From assembly GCA_963576565.1 (NCBI GenBank), contig OY755040.1, forward strand, positions 83,594,821-83,658,820: a stretch of 64,000 nt of DNA, written 5' to 3'. The notes beneath the pieces are model-generated. The model saw nothing but the letters and a program-made list of their open reading frames with translations. It did no database searches and was not told the DNA's origin. Position numbers and translations under genes: made by a program. Positions 1-12,136 of this stretch are shown in pieces. The stretch is from Aspidapion aeneum. Its lineage: Eukaryota > Arthropoda > Insecta > Coleoptera > Brentidae. Numbering within the stretch: position 1 is the stretch's first letter; each line of letters starts with the position of its first letter.

Positions 1-2190
1 AAAAATATTATTTTATAAGAATATTGTAGCATTTTTATTTCCCAGCCCTTATTTTTTTAAAAATGCTACATTCGATTATTTTTAGCACATTAAAATTTAT
101 TTAAAACATTTTATTATCATAAATAATTTTATAATAATTTGTATATTTTTTTTATAGTAGTAAAGACGAGATGTCTTATATAATTCATTAAATTTAATCT
201 GCAACATTTCATCATGATCATTAAATGTGCAAAACCTTTTGACGGTCACTGGCAAAATTTTAGTTTAATTTAAAATAATAAAACTTGTTAGGAGCCACTG
301 GTCACGGTTTTCAAATATCGAGAAAATACATGGTGTATCTACATCGAACAAATGCGAGGGCATTTTTTGCTCCTGAGTTTGGAGATCTGGGGGCAAACTT
401 GCTGCACGGAGACAAAGGTTTCAGTGTGGGAAATATCGGCCAACTATATGTGTGATTTTCAAATCGCCACCGGCAGTTTTCTCACAGCTCACATTTAAGT
501 GATTTCCATTGAAAGTTCTGATGAGCTGTATTTAGTTAAAACCATATTCTGTTTTTGTGTTGAGTGAAGGATTATCTGAAATTATGTAAGTACCTACTTA
601 TATTCTTTATAAATTTATCAGTTTATTGTTTGTGCTTGTCGAAAGACATCCTCAAAATCTAGCCTTACTAATGTGAGATTTTTTTCCTTGCTCACAGGCT
701 ATCTTGGTATCAATGAGCGCAGCGGTATTGCTGCCTTGGTTGCTGTATTGCAAAATCAATTTTACCTGTTGCTGCCAGAAAGCGATTTATTTTTCCAACA
801 ACTTCCTCGATATTAAAACTATGTGGAGAGCTTATCTTTAGGAGTTACCCTCAAGGTTGAGGTAAGGAAAAATAAACTCTATATTTCTATCTTTTAACAA
901 TTAAATAAAAATACTCTGAAGACTTAAGAAAATAAACTTTTATTCAAAATAAAATTAACATGAATATTCTAAAATTAATAAACTAACAAATTACATGGTG
1001 CTAATATAGAGAAACTAAGTAAGATATTTTCTCTATATAGGGTGCCAGGTACGAGTCAAAGCTTAGTCACAAGATACGTGTCAAGAGTCAAAGTTTGTCT
1101 TGCCAGATAGAAGTCAAAGTTTAGAGTAAAACCTCGTAGTCAAAAGTTACGTCATTATGAAGCGGGTCATTGCATGACCAGATTACTTCTGTCACCAGTA
1201 CGCGGCAGAAATACAGCTATTTCCACTACATGGAGCTTGAAGAAGTTATGGTTTTGCAGGTTTTTATAAAGAAATAAGTCACGCACAGATGTGTAAATTT
1301 TCGCTATTATTTTATAGAATCTCTATTTTTTTTAGAGATGATTTTGATAAAAAATACAGTTTAAAATCTGCGCTGCGCCTACTTAAAATTCATGAATTTT
1401 TACAGGTTGCCTCTGCTTGCGTTACGTAAATTGCGGTGATGATAACACGTCAAAATCATCTTAGATTTAATTTTTTTCGGTATTTTCTAGGTTAAAACTT
1501 AGGGAAAGACTAGAATAAAATATTGTTACTTTTGTAAAATCTTTTTCAGGTTTTAGACAATAAATTTAGAAATTGTCATATAATCACATTTATTTTAATT
1601 TATAAAATATCCATTACCTACCTACACAGTGAGTATTTAATATATTTAGTTCTGGAGATATTTAACTGACTTCAGTTAATTAAATATCACCAGACTACAA
1701 TAATCTCGAGAACATAATGACTATCCAATCAAATTAAATAATACTGGGTTTCCTAATTTTACCAGATATGATCTTTAGTTCCCGAGATATTTATATACAT
1801 AAAATTGGGTGGCGCTCAACATTTTTGTTAAAGTAAATAATTCATATCTTCAATTATCTTCTATGTTAATTTTTCTACCACTTTATTCAAATCCCACAGT
1901 GCTCTCCGGCGAACAGCTACCGTAGCTATGTTAGCTGTCTAAAAAACGCTACAATATACTAAAAAACAGTAGGAAAATTGTTTCTAACTTTTGTTTACAA
2001 AAATTAGCTGCACCACCAGTGACGTGAAAAATTCGACATCTGTCCTTTAATTATCGATTTTACAGGTGTCGCGTTAACGCGCAGGTGCAAGTGTCGCCGT
2101 CACCAGGGTCATCCCGCTTGAATAGTGACGTGGGTCTCACGTTGTGCGCTCGTTGTTTCTTCGAATACCGATTTTCTTAAAAACTTTCAA
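1..2190. other. AT-rich non-coding DNA
   Basis: No open frame resembling a protein, no tRNA or rRNA, and no clear long repeat structure is visible. The sequence is strongly AT-rich with short homopolymer runs. It may contain old unrecognisable repeats; I cannot support a gene here. Confidence 0.6.
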
Positions 2191-2191
2191 A

Positions 2192-2266
2192 CAGGACCGC
2201 TAGTCGTATGCACAGAGTGTGCGATTTGGAATCGAGAGGTACGGGGTTCAATCCTTGGTGAGACAT
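2192..2266 (+). repeat. tRNA-derived SINE head (probable)
   Basis: The stretch reads like a degenerate tRNA: a D-arm-like segment followed by a perfect RNA polymerase III B-box-like motif GGTTCAATCC at 2245-2254. The unit sits in non-coding DNA and lacks a clean cloverleaf, so a SINE head or tRNA pseudogene is more likely than a working tRNA. The 3' limit of the SINE is not visible to me; 2267-2555 holds nothing else I can name. Confidence 0.4.
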
Positions 2267-2555
2267 AAAAGTTTTTTTAAAGGATATGTTCAAATAATAA
2301 CATACAGACAAACTTACAAACATTTCATTTCAAAATTTTCGAAAAAAGTTAATAAAATTAAAATAATAAAATTGTTTAATTTTTGCTAAAATTCGGGTTA
2401 TATTTTAAGCTATATTTTAAGCATTTTTTTGGGTAATTTTAAAAACAAATTAACTTTCAAAAACAAAAATGTCTACGCAAAAACAGAAAAAACTTTGCGA
2501 CAGAAGGCTTTTGAGCTTCAACCAAATGGCGGAAGCTCACGAGCTCACGAGGTAG

Positions 2556-5500
2556 CTTTGTACAGAGATTCCTTCTTGCGCTGTTGACTCGAGCAAGTGG
2601 AATCACATTCGCAATATCAAACTTTCTGATCAAAACTTCCATATACCAAGTTCCATTGATGTCCTAGTAGGTTGTGAACTTTTTCCGCATCTCTTACAAG
2701 AGGGAGTTATCCACGGAGAGCGTGGACAACCTAGTGCTTTTAATAGCATCTTTGGCTATGTGCTGATTGGTAAAGTTGAAACTTCAAAGCAACAAAATCC
2801 ACAATCACTCATAAGCTGTTACACTTTCATCGAACCATCTCTGGATATCTGCCTAGAGCGCTTCTGGGAGATAGAGCAGGTTCCACATAAGGTTCATTAC
2901 AGTCCTGAGGATATTATGTGCGAAAAATTATTTTCACAATCAGTTTCACGCAACGAATCAGGTAGATTCGTCGTTCCATTACCTTTCATAAACTTAGAAC
3001 CCCAGTTGGGTGACACCTATCCAATCGCTTTAAAACGTTTCAAGCTTCAGGAAGCTAGACTTCTCAAAGACTCAGCTAATTATCAAGCCTACAAAGATTT
3101 TATGCAAGATTATTTAGACACTGGTCACATGATACCTATTCCTACGCCTCTATCTAAAGATGTCTTGGATAATTCCTACTTTATCCCTCATCACAGTGTC
3201 TGGAACACTGGGAAGATAAGAGTGGTCTTTGATGGGTCTCAACGTAGTCCCAGAGGTGTCTCACTCAACGAGACGTTGTGCGCAGGTCCTAAACTGCAAA
3301 ATGATGTCCGTGAAATTCTACTTAATTTTCGAATTCATGCTGTAGCCTTTGTTACTGACATAGTAAAAATGTTCCGACAGATTTTAATTATTCCTGAGCA
3401 CACGCGTTATCAAAATATTCTATGGAGATTTTCTGAGGATGATCCTGTCCAAACCTACTCCTTAAGAACAGTTGTTTATGGACTTAAGTCATCACCTTAC
3501 TTAGCTATTCGTACTATACAAGAACTAGCTAAACTTGAGTCTGAAAGGTATCCTAATGCTTCCAAGGTGCTTCTTAAAGACATTTACGTCGACGACGTGC
3601 TCACTGGGCAGGATTCTGTGGCCTCTGCCAAAGAACTTCAGTCGGAGTTAATCTCCCTGTTGCGCCTAGGAGGGTTTGAACTTAACAAATGGGCGAGCAA
3701 CAGTCCGGAACTTCTCTCCTCATTCTCAGAATCAGAAACACAAATGTCCATTCGTTTCGACAAATCCGAACCTAATTTTGTAAAAATATTGGGTCTCCAA
3801 TGGAATCCTATCTCAGATTCGTTTACCTACTTGGTCGTACCAGAAGATAAACCATGCACCAAGCGAGGTATCTTATCTCAAATCATGAAAATTTTTGATC
3901 CCTTAGGTTTCTGTTCTCCCGTTTCTTTACTTGCTAAGCATCTCATGCAAGATCTGTGGAAGGAGAAGCTGGACTGGGATTCTCAGCCTCCTCCGCATAT
4001 CGTAAATGTTTGGAATCAATTTCGAACCGAACTTCCAAATCTTTCAAATATTCATTTATCTAGAAGCCTTTCCATTTATCAGCCACGTAGCATTGAACTT
4101 CACGGCTTTTCAGACGCCTCTATGATAGGTTACGCGGCTACGGTCTATTTCAGAATGGAGTCAGTTTCCGGAGAAATCCATACCTTTCTTGTAATGGCCA
4201 AATCTAAGGTCGCACCAGTGAAAACAGTCAGTCTTCCGCGACTGAAGCTTCTTGGTGCCACTTTACTTTGCGACCTAATTTCCTTTATTCAAAACACTTA
4301 TTCAGATATTCTTAACTTCAACCAAATCTGTGCATGGTGTGATTCCCAAGTGGTTCTATGCTGGTTGGCGGCTTCACCTCACAGGTTTAAAACGTTTGTG
4401 GCAAACCGTATCTGTCACATTCAAGAAACCATTTCTCCTACGGCCTGGAAATATATTCCATCAGCGCTAAATCCAGCCGACTGTGCTTCGCGCGGTCTTA
4501 TGCCTAATCAACTTGTCAAACATGACTTGTATTGGGAAGGTCCTTGTTTTCTTAGGCTACCAAAAGAGAGCTGGCCTGATGATTTTCGCTGTCCAGACCC
4601 TCCGGAAAACGAGGTTATTCTGGAAGAACGCAAATCAGTATTTCAAACATGCACAGTTGAACCACACATGCTTGATACTTTTCTTTCTCGTTACTCTTCC
4701 CTAGAGAAAATTCAACGCATAATTTCCTATATTTTTCGCCTTACCGAAAAGAAATCTAAATATCCTAACGAAAATATTACCGAAGTAGAACTTCAACATT
4801 CTCTTATTGTTCTCGTTCGGCATGTTCAACGTTCCATCTTTGCTGATCTCATTTCACGTTTGAATGACGTAAAGCTACTTCCTAAACAATTTCGTAAACT
4901 TTCACTTTTTCTAGATACACAAGGCTGCTTAAGAGTGGGGGGTCGATTACCACATTCTTCCGAACTCTCTTATTCAGCAAAACACCCTTTACTTATACCA
5001 CGTTCTCACCGTCTTACTCAACTTGTCATTGAGTACACTCACAAAAGGTACTGTCATCCCGGTCAAAAAACGTTGCATTACCTCTTGAGACAACAATTTT
5101 GGATCCTTTCCCCTCGCTATGCAATCGAGAGTATAACTTCTCATTGCATTTTATGCTATCGATTAAATCCTAAACCTTCCGTACAAATCATGGGCAACTT
5201 GCCTGCTCAACGCATCTCTCAAGTAAAGGCATTTTCACATGTTGCCATAGATTATTGTGGTCCCTTTCCAATTACAATGGGAAAGTACCGAGGTGCAAAG
5301 GTATCCAAAGGTTATATTCTTGTCTTAGTCTGCTCCGCAACAAAGGCAGTTCACCTAGAACTTACCTCCGATATTTCCACCCCTACCTTTCTTGCGGCTT
5401 TTAAGAGATTTGTGGCAAGAAGAGGAAGAATCTGTGACATTTACTCAGATTGTGGTAGCGCTTTCTTGGGAGCTGATCGTTTACTCAAACAGTACTCCCA

Positions 5501-6116
5501 GGAAGCATGTCACAGTTTAAAAATTACCTGGCATTTTTCAAGTCCTGGTAGTCCGCACCTAAACGGACTAGCCGAGGCAGGAGTTAAATCCACCAAGGCA
5601 AATTTAAAACGTGTAATAGGTGAGCAACGGTTAACCTATGAAGAGTGTTTTACTTTTTTGTGTCAGGTCGAATCCATACTAAACAGCCGGCCTCTGTATG
5701 CCCAAAGTATGGATCCGAATGTCTTTCTTCCACTGACCCCTGGTCATTTTCTTACCCTGGAACCGTTGAATTCCGTACCAGAACCCGAATTTTCTGATTC
5801 CAAGTTGAACACCCTGTCCCGCTGGCAGCTGGTGCAAAGGCTCCAGTCCGATTTTTGGAAACGCTGGAACTTGGAGTACCTAAACACCTTGCAACAGCGT
5901 TCTAAATGGACAGAGGCTTCTAACAATATTAAACTAAATACTTTAGTCGTGGTAAAAAATGAACAAAAACCGCCATTGCAATGGGCTGTTGGGCGAATTG
6001 TCGACGTACACCCTGGCTCAGACGGTCATATTCGTGTTGTGACTGTTAAAACAGCTACAGGAACATATCGTCGACCAGTAGTGAAACTATGTCCTTTGCC
6101 TATGCCCGACGCATAA
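2556..6116 (+). CDS. pol: BEL/Pao retrotransposon Pol, 5'-truncated (BEL-1)
   Basis: One long open frame covers the 3' part of a BEL/Pao polyprotein: end of the aspartic-protease/DUF1758 region (coding similarity starts right after a TAG at 2553), reverse transcriptase with the YVDD catalytic box near 3579-3596, RNase H (FSDAS near 4110), integrase with an HHCC zinc-binding region near 5040-5160, catalytic-type Asp (IDYCG near 5249), Asp (YSDCG near 5450) and Glu (LAEAG near 5570), and a C-terminal DUF5641-like tail. There is no ATG at the true beginning because gag, the protease core and the 5' LTR are missing; the first bases are a truncation point, not a start codon. The frame has no internal stop, so this fragment is younger or better preserved than BEL-2 downstream. 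It would normally make reverse transcriptase and integrase in cytoplasmic particles. Without a 5' LTR it cannot be autonomous. Confidence 0.93.
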   Translation, partial: LCTEIPSCAVDSSKWNHIRNIKLSDQNFHIPSSIDVLVGCELFPHLLQEGVIHGERGQPSAFNSIFGYVLIGKVETSKQQNPQSLISCYTFIEPSLDICLERFWEIEQVPHKVHYSPEDIMCEKLFSQSVSRNESGRFVVPLPFINLEPQLGDTYPIALKRFKLQEARLLKDSANYQAYKDFMQDYLDTGHMIPIPTPLSKDVLDNSYFIPHHSVWNTGKIRVVFDGSQRSPRGVSLNETLCAGPKLQNDVREILLNFRIHAVAFVTDIVKMFRQILIIPEHTRYQNILWRFSEDDPVQTYSLRTVVYGLKSSPYLAIRTIQELAKLESERYPNASKVLLKDIYVDDVLTGQDSVASAKELQSELISLLRLGGFELNKWASNSPELLSSFSESETQMSIRFDKSEPNFVKILGLQWNPISDSFTYLVVPEDKPCTKRGILSQIMKIFDPLGFCSPVSLLAKHLMQDLWKEKLDWDSQPPPHIVNVWNQFRTELPNLSNIHLSRSLSIYQPRSIELHGFSDASMIGYAATVYFRMESVSGEIHTFLVMAKSKVAPVKTVSLPRLKLLGATLLCDLISFIQNTYSDILNFNQICAWCDSQVVLCWLAASPHRFKTFVANRICHIQETISPTAWKYIPSALNPADCASRGLMPNQLVKHDLYWEGPCFLRLPKESWPDDFRCPDPPENEVILEERKSVFQTCTVEPHMLDTFLSRYSSLEKIQRIISYIFRLTEKKSKYPNENITEVELQHSLIVLVRHVQRSIFADLISRLNDVKLLPKQFRKLSLFLDTQGCLRVGGRLPHSSELSYSAKHPLLIPRSHRLTQLVIEYTHKRYCHPGQKTLHYLLRQQFWILSPRYAIESITSHCILCYRLNPKPSVQIMGNLPAQRISQVKAFSHVAIDYCGPFPITMGKYRGAKVSKGYILVLVCSATKAVHLELTSDISTPTFLAAFKRFVARRGRICDIYSDCGSAFLGADRLLKQYSQEACHSLKITWHFSSPGSPHLNGLAEAGVKSTKANLKRVIGEQRLTYEECFTFLCQVESILNSRPLYAQSMDPNVFLPLTPGHFLTLEPLNSVPEPEFSDSKLNTLSRWQLVQRLQSDFWKRWNLEYLNTLQQRSKWTEASNNIKLNTLVVVKNEQKPPLQWAVGRIVDVHPGSDGHIRVVTVKTATGTYRRPVVKLCPLPMPDA

Positions 6117-6320
6117 GGCAAAATTTTGTTTTTCTTTCTTAATTTTTTCTAAGTATTTTTTTATTTTCTTTTAATTTTAATTTACATGCATAATTTAATG
6201 CATATTTGCGTTAATGTTAAATTGTATCGTTTAATTGCTAATAGGCGAATATTATTTAATTTTTTTTTCCTTTCCTTTTCTTAACTAAGTAAAAACACAC
6301 ATGTTTTGGCGGCCGGAAAA
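6117..6320 (+). other. BEL-1 3' untranslated region and polypurine tract
   Basis: AT-rich non-coding DNA follows the pol stop. It ends in a purine-rich run (GGCGGCCGGAAAA) just before a TGTTGG start, the arrangement expected of a polypurine tract next to a 3' LTR. Confidence 0.45.
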
Positions 6321-6700
6321 TGTTGGTGTAAGCAATGAATTTCCTATTTTTCATTTTCTTTTCCTTTTCTGCGCGTTTAAAATAATTTAAATTTTCGCGC
6401 TCTTAAATATGCATATGGGTTTTCACGGCACCGCACACGTGCGAGGGCAAGCAGCGACGCGATGAGTGCGCAAACAACCACCGTCACAACAAGACACTAG
6501 AAAAATCACGTTCCCAAAAAAGTGAATTTTGAGGTGAAAAACTGGACGTTTAAACGTTGACTGGAGCCGCAAGAGAGTCCGAGGTAGGTGCCTTTTCATA
6601 TAAAATTCCATATGTATCGTAACTTTCCATTTACAATCGTCAATACCGACAATTATTTTTAAATGTGCTTGTAAAGCCAAACCGGCGACCTGTCGAAGGA
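6321..6700 (+). repeat. possible BEL-1 3' LTR, end uncertain
   Basis: The segment starts TGTTGGTGTAAGC directly after the purine-rich tract, as BEL LTRs start with TGTT. No second LTR is present because the 5' part of the element is lost, so the right end cannot be fixed by comparison. It must stop before or near the mariner-like remnant starting at about 6708. Confidence 0.35.
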
Positions 6701-6707
6701 AATTCCA

Positions 6708-7888
6708 TTATTTTTCAGTACTTGCACGCACAATAGTAAAGTCGATACTTTTTCCAGTGTTTTTATCGGCACGTTCCGGCATGCTACAACTATCCGCTGT
6801 CGCAGATCTTCTAACGGGTGGCGTCTGATAGACCACATACTTTAGATGCCCCCATAAATAGACGTCCAGAGGGGCAAATCTGGCGATCTTGGAGGCCATT
6901 CTAACGGCCTCCTTTGATCAATCCATTTGTTCGCAAAACGAATATTTAGCCAACTTCTGACTGGCAATGTATAATGTGGCGGTGCCCCGTCTGGTTGAAA
7001 TTGAAGATTTTCCTCACTAAGCATCAAGTTCCCATTTCTATCCCTCTAATTTTCTAGTTCTTCTGTAATTAGTAGGACAATAATATCTTCCAGAAAATTC
7101 AAATACATTTCTTCTGTGTGATTTCCGTCAATAAAATTGGGCCTACAATTCTATTTCCCAAAATTCTCGCCCAAACATTTAGTTTTTGGGGATGCTGCAC
7201 GTCTTTCTCTTGAAAAATATAAGGATTTTCATCACTCCAGTACCTGCAATTTTGTTTGTTGATCTGTCCATTTAGAAAAAACGTGGATTCGTCGGTGAAA
7301 CAAATATTTTTGACTAATGTAGGATCTTCGATTATTCTTGCCATGACCAATTCACAAAACTCGATTCTTCTATCTGGATCGTCATCACTCAATTGTTGTA
7401 AGATTTTCATTTTATAAGGATGATGAAGTTTAAGTACTCTCCAAACAGAACTTTTTGAGAGACCAGTTTCTCTAGCTGCTTTTCGAATTGACGAAAGAAG
7501 GAGAAATTGCAAATTGTCCTAGTACCTAAAGTTTGTATATATTTTTTTTAATTTCAAATTCAAACACATGTAACTTAGCTTATAAAGAGAAACAAAAATA
7601 TAAAACAACAATTACCTGTATTTGGGCATCTTCTAGAAGTACTCGAGGTTGGTCCCTTTTTTTGTTTTTAACTGAACCACTCTCCCTAAATTTAGTCACA
7701 ATATTCTGGACATGAGAATGACACAAGTTTTTGTCTGGATGTCTCTGTCGGAACTCCGCGGCAGTTCTGTAGGCACATTGACTTTGTTCTCCATAAATAA
7801 AAATTATTTCGATACGTTCTTCTAAGTACACAATCTTGCAAAGTTTATCAAACGGAAATACCGTTTTAAGTGTGATCATTTTGACCAC
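6708..7888 (-). pseudogene. mariner-like (IS630-Tc1-mariner) transposase, frameshifted
   Basis: Three minus-strand frames give successive parts of one transposase. At 7888-7580 is the DUF4817-type N-terminal helix-turn-helix region; at 7512-7099 a second HTH and the first catalytic block (CFTDEST); at 7027-6842 the second catalytic block (PDGAPPH) and the SPDL region. The expected third block (PLD.YLWG) appears only in another frame (6899-6708), so a frameshift falls almost on the catalytic site. The start at 7888 is the first Met of the N-terminal frame. I could not identify terminal inverted repeats. The element is dead; it is a common insect family. Confidence 0.85.
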
Positions 7889-8408
7889 CTTTTATCACCA
7901 TATGAACCACAAAAAAAGGTTTTTTTTTTGCTAAATTCTTAAATCCAATTTTCGTGGTAGAAGCACAGTAAAATCATAGAGTTGACACATTTTTAAAAAC
8001 ATTTTGATGTGAAATAGCCCATTCTTAAATCTAACCAATTTGTCCTGTAGTGGTACTCTTAATGGTCACCACTGCAGGCTTGGGGCGCAAAAGCAGAAAA
8101 TAATAAATTTTCTCGTGAAACCATAAATATTATTAATTAACTTTGATCCAAATTGTTTTAAAACTAAAAGCAACCGATTAAATTAGTTTTTTTATAAAAC
8201 TCAAGAAAAATTTGCAACTTGAAATTACAAGGTATCACATGACCTATGGTCATATTTAAGATTTTGAGGTTAGGGTAGCTACCCCCACAGGGGTAAATCG
8301 TGATGAGTTGACATGTGCCCTATTTTGGTTCACCCTGCCAACCCTCGAAACGGGCTTTTCATTTTTCTTCTACCTATTATCCTTTTAAAGTTATTTGCCA
8401 TTGACAGT
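7889..8408. other. non-coding spacer
   Basis: AT-rich DNA between the mariner remnant and the foldback element. No gene or clear repeat seen. The last 11 bases before the foldback (8409-8419) are its target-site duplication. Confidence 0.5.
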
Positions 8409-8419
8409 TTTCGGTGGGA

Positions 8420-9296
8420 CCTCTATAAACTTCGCATTACCACTTAAGAATTGGATATTCGCAATATATGCATTAATTGTCGTGAATTTGTCGTAAATTT
8501 GTCGTGAAATAAAAAAATTTGTCGCGCCACCCGTTTTCCTGAAAAGGGTATGTAATGCTAAGTTGAGTCTCAACTTAGCATTACCACCCCAGAAAAAATT
8601 AAAATTTTTAAAAATTAATCTATGGGATAACGTAAATTTGTCGTAAATTTGTAGTGAAATAAAAAAATTTGTCGCGCCACCCGTTTTCCTGAAAGGGGTA
8701 TGTAATGCTAAGTTGAGTCTCAACTTAGCACTACCACCCCAGAAAAAATTAAAATTTTCAAAAACTAATAAATGCCTTAATTGTCGTGAATTTGTCGTAA
8801 ATTTGTCGTAAAACAAAACCAATTGTCGCGTCATCCATTTTCCCGGAAACGGGCAGTGAGCAACTTTGAGATCTAAATCTAAATCTCAGTGATCTTTAAG
8901 CTTTGTCACAATACGAAGATGTAGTATATTTAACCTGGTCGCGCGATTGTAAATTTTTGGTGAAACAATCGTTATATTACGTGCTGTTTTTACTTTTACC
9001 CTTACCCTTTTTGGTGTTAATATAAATATTCATTGCTCGCTGTTTTCAATGATCAAGCTAACGCTAGGATTTTGCGTTGTTTTAGAATTAACGAAAAAAA
9101 GCGAACTTCTCAAGAAATATTATGTTGTCCTTTTAACAATCATAGGCATCTTGCTACAAAGAACGGATATAAATATGTTTCATACTAACAAAACACCATC
9201 TTCTAGTAACACTAGGTACCTACTAGTTGTATAGCTTTATTTTTTTTATTGTAGGCGAAAGTTCTTACCTAACACAGTCGAGAAGCCCTCCCTACC
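8420..9296. repeat. left inverted arm of the foldback element
   Basis: Contains two copies of the palindromic unit (centres near 8571 and 8718, spaced 147 bp) and a unique inner part. The inner part from about 8890 to 9296 is mirrored at 10916-11100 and partly again at 11880-12010. An apparent 147-aa open frame here only translates the tandem repeat and is not a gene. Confidence 0.8.
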
Positions 9297-9746
9297 CCTT
9301 GTTACACTTTGCCAAACTTTTAAGAAGCCCTCCAAATCCTGTTACGTAATTAATAGGCGACCCTTAATAAAATAAAGATCAAGCATAGCATAGGCAATGG
9401 TTGGGAAAAAACTTTTCGGACACGTGTGTAAACGTGGTATGTCCGAGATGAATTCCATCAAAGGAGCATGCGCCAAAATTAACGTCAAAATGTCTAATTT
9501 AAATTATTGGCGCGAATACCGGGATTGGCGCGAGATCGAAGAGCTTAACGTATAATAAAAAATTCAAGGAATAAAATAATGGTCAATTCTAATTTTTAGG
9601 TATGATTTTATGTAGGTATCGGGTGGTTTTTTATAACCTGAGCACTTAGCAATACTTTATTTATCATTGAAAATAATGGGCTATAATAAATTGTAGATTT
9701 TTTTGGTTAAAACCCAACATAATTTTTTTCTGTCCGTCACCATGTA

Positions 9747-10459
9747 CAGGGTGTCCCAAATTCGATGTTTTTGAGACATTTCGGGTATTTCTAGAGGGGC
9801 TAAAAAAACGTGATCCCCCTTTGCGACACTCAAATTTCAAAAGAAGCTTAAAGGTGAAAATCGCATTTTGATATAGCAAGCCGTTTTTAAACTACGGGGT
9901 GTTTCTAAAAAGTCTGCATTTTGGGAAGGGGTCTTTAACTTGTTTATTTATTAATATTTTTTATTTCTGTGAAAACAATTCTAAGACACTTTTTTAAGAG
10001 GAATTAAACTGTTAAATTAAATTTCATTTGTCACGTTTAGTTTTTGAGATATCGCATAAAATTAATTTTTTTTTTTTTGCCACATATTTTAGTTTGCTTA
10101 ATGGGTTTAAAATATTTTAATATTATAAAATCATAAAAATAAAAAAATAATAAAGAGGTGATTAAAAAATAAAAATAAAGAAAACAATAAAAAAAATAAA
10201 AAATTAAAATATTGAGTGTGATACATCATTTTAAAGGAAATTTTAAGCTGATTTTAAAAATTGAATAAAAAGAGAGTTATTCTGTAAGAAAAATACCAAA
10301 TTTATGCAATATTTTAAAAACCAAAGAAAGCTATTTACACAAAAGCAAAATGCAGACAAAAACATTCCGTAGCTTAAAAACGGCTTGCTATATCTAAATG
10401 TGGTTTTCACCTTTAGGCTTCTCTTAAAATTTAAGCGTTTTTTGAGAGGGAACACCCTG
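9747..10459. mobile_element. MITE with CAGGGTGT termini
   Basis: The element starts CAGGGTGT and ends ACACCCTG, with TA on both sides (9745-9746 and 10460-10461), fitting a TA duplication. The inner arms match as inverted repeats: the block around 9840-9900 is mirrored near 10374-10440. No coding capacity. It is nested in the internal region of the foldback element. Confidence 0.65.
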
Positions 10460-10654
10460 TATATTTTTGAATTTTAAGATTCGCTTTTTCTTTTTAATTT
10501 CAAAAATTTACAATATCTATGTGCTGCGATTAATATTTTTTGAGGTATATGCAGTATTTCTTCTATATTGCATTTTACGTTTATTTTGTTTTGCCATGGG
10601 AGTATTGACAAATTTAAATGCGCTAAATCTTAAAAAATGTTTATCGTAGCATAG

Positions 10655-10771
10655 ACATACAGTAGAACCCCGATGACAGTGTTTATTCAAATTAAATTGG
10701 GCACTAAATAATTTGTCACACAACTTGCACGTCACCGGCATTTTCACAGCACAAAAACGACGAATTTTCAT
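10655..10771 (-). pseudogene. C2H2 zinc-finger-like fragment inside the foldback element
   Basis: A minus-strand frame from the ATG at 10771 (a second in-frame ATG is at 10741) reads a short leader and then CKLCDKLFSAQFNLNKH, a Cys-x2-Cys...Phe...Leu-x2-His pattern typical of the first part of a C2H2 zinc finger. The second His is not at a normal spacing. A TATA-like motif (TATATAG on the minus strand) lies about 40 bp upstream. It resembles a captured promoter plus first coding exon of a host zinc-finger gene, but it is short and could be chance. Confidence 0.35.
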
Positions 10772-10915
10772 AAAAAAGAACTGGAAATTATTAAAGTTTT
10801 GCTATATAAAACCATACTGAAATATCTCTCAGTTGATTGGTTGGCAGAAGTGACAGAACAACGCTTGCGCACGTCTTGGAATTCATCTCGGTATTTAACG
10901 ACTCGTGTAGTGAGG

Positions 10916-12136
10916 GCTTCTCGACTTTGTTAGGTAAGAACTTTCGCCTACAATAAAATAAATAAAGCTATACAACTAGTAGGTACCTAGTGTTACTAGA
11001 AGATGGTGTTTTGTTAGTATGAAACATATTTATATCCGTTCTTTGTAGCAAAATGCCTATGATTGTTAAAAGGGCATTTAGATCTCAAAGTTGCTCACTG
11101 CCCGTTTCCGGGAAAACGGATGACGCGACAATTGTTTTTCTTTTACGACAAATTTACGACAAATTCACGACAATTAATGCATTTATTAGTTTTTAAAAAT
11201 TTTAATTTTTTCTGGGGTGGTAGTGCTAAGCTGAGACTCAACTTAGCAATACATACCCTTTTCAGGAAAACGGGTGGCGCGACAAATTTTTTTATTTCAC
11301 GACAAATTTACGACAATTATTCCATAGGTTAGATTTTAAAAATTTTAATTTTTTCTGGGGTGGTAATGCTAAGTTGAGACTCAAATTAGCATTACATACC
11401 GTTTTCAGTAAAACGGGTGTCGTGACAAATTTTTTTCTTTCACGACAAATTTACGACAAATTCACGACAATTAATACATTTATTAGTTTTTGAAAATTTT
11501 AATTTTTTCTGGGGTGGTAGTGCTAAGTTGAGACTCAACTTAGCATTACACCCCCTTTTCAGAAAAACGGGTGGCGCGAGAAAATTTTTCTTTTCACGAC
11601 AAATTTACGACAATTATTCCATAGATTAGTTTTTGAAAATTTTAATTTTTTCTTGGGTGGTAGTGCTAAGTTGAGACTCAACTTAGCATTACATACCCTT
11701 TTCAGGAAAACGGGTGGCGCAACAAACTTTTTTCTTTCACGACAAATTTAAGACAATTAATGCATATAAATGTTTCGTGAGAAGTTCACTTTTTTTCATA
11801 ATTTCTAAAACAATGCAAAATCCTGGCGATCAATGAATTTTTACACAAACACCACAAAAGGTTATATTGAAAAGTAAAAGCGGAACGTAATATAATGATT
11901 GTTTCACCAAAAATTTTCAATTGCGCGACAAGGTTAAATATACTACATCTTCGTATTGTGAAAAAGTTTAAAGATCACTAAGTTTAGCTGGGAAATCTCA
12001 AAATTGCTCACTGCCCGTTTTCGGGAAAACGGATGACGCGTCAATTGTTTTTCTTTTACGACAAATTTACGACAAATTCACGACAATTAATGCATTTATT
12101 AGTTTTTGAAAATTTTAATTTTTTCTGGGGTGGTAG
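10916..12136. repeat. right inverted arm of the foldback element, part 1
   Basis: Begins with the reverse complement of 9253-9296 and continues outward with four palindromic units (centres near 11236, 11380, 11533 and 11677) plus a second copy of the inner arm segment at about 11880-12010. The right arm therefore has more units than the left and is internally rearranged. The arm is interrupted at 12136 by BEL-2 and resumes at 19108. Confidence 0.75.

Noticed and set aside
2457..2642. 61-aa minus-strand frame at the BEL-1 truncation
   Set aside because: Antisense to the BEL-1 protease-region frame and without any domain.
8391..8834. 147-aa minus-strand open frame with repeated motifs (and the 89-aa frame at 11063-11332 on plus)
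   Set aside because: Both only translate the tandem palindromic units of the foldback arms; the repeated peptide follows the DNA repeat period.
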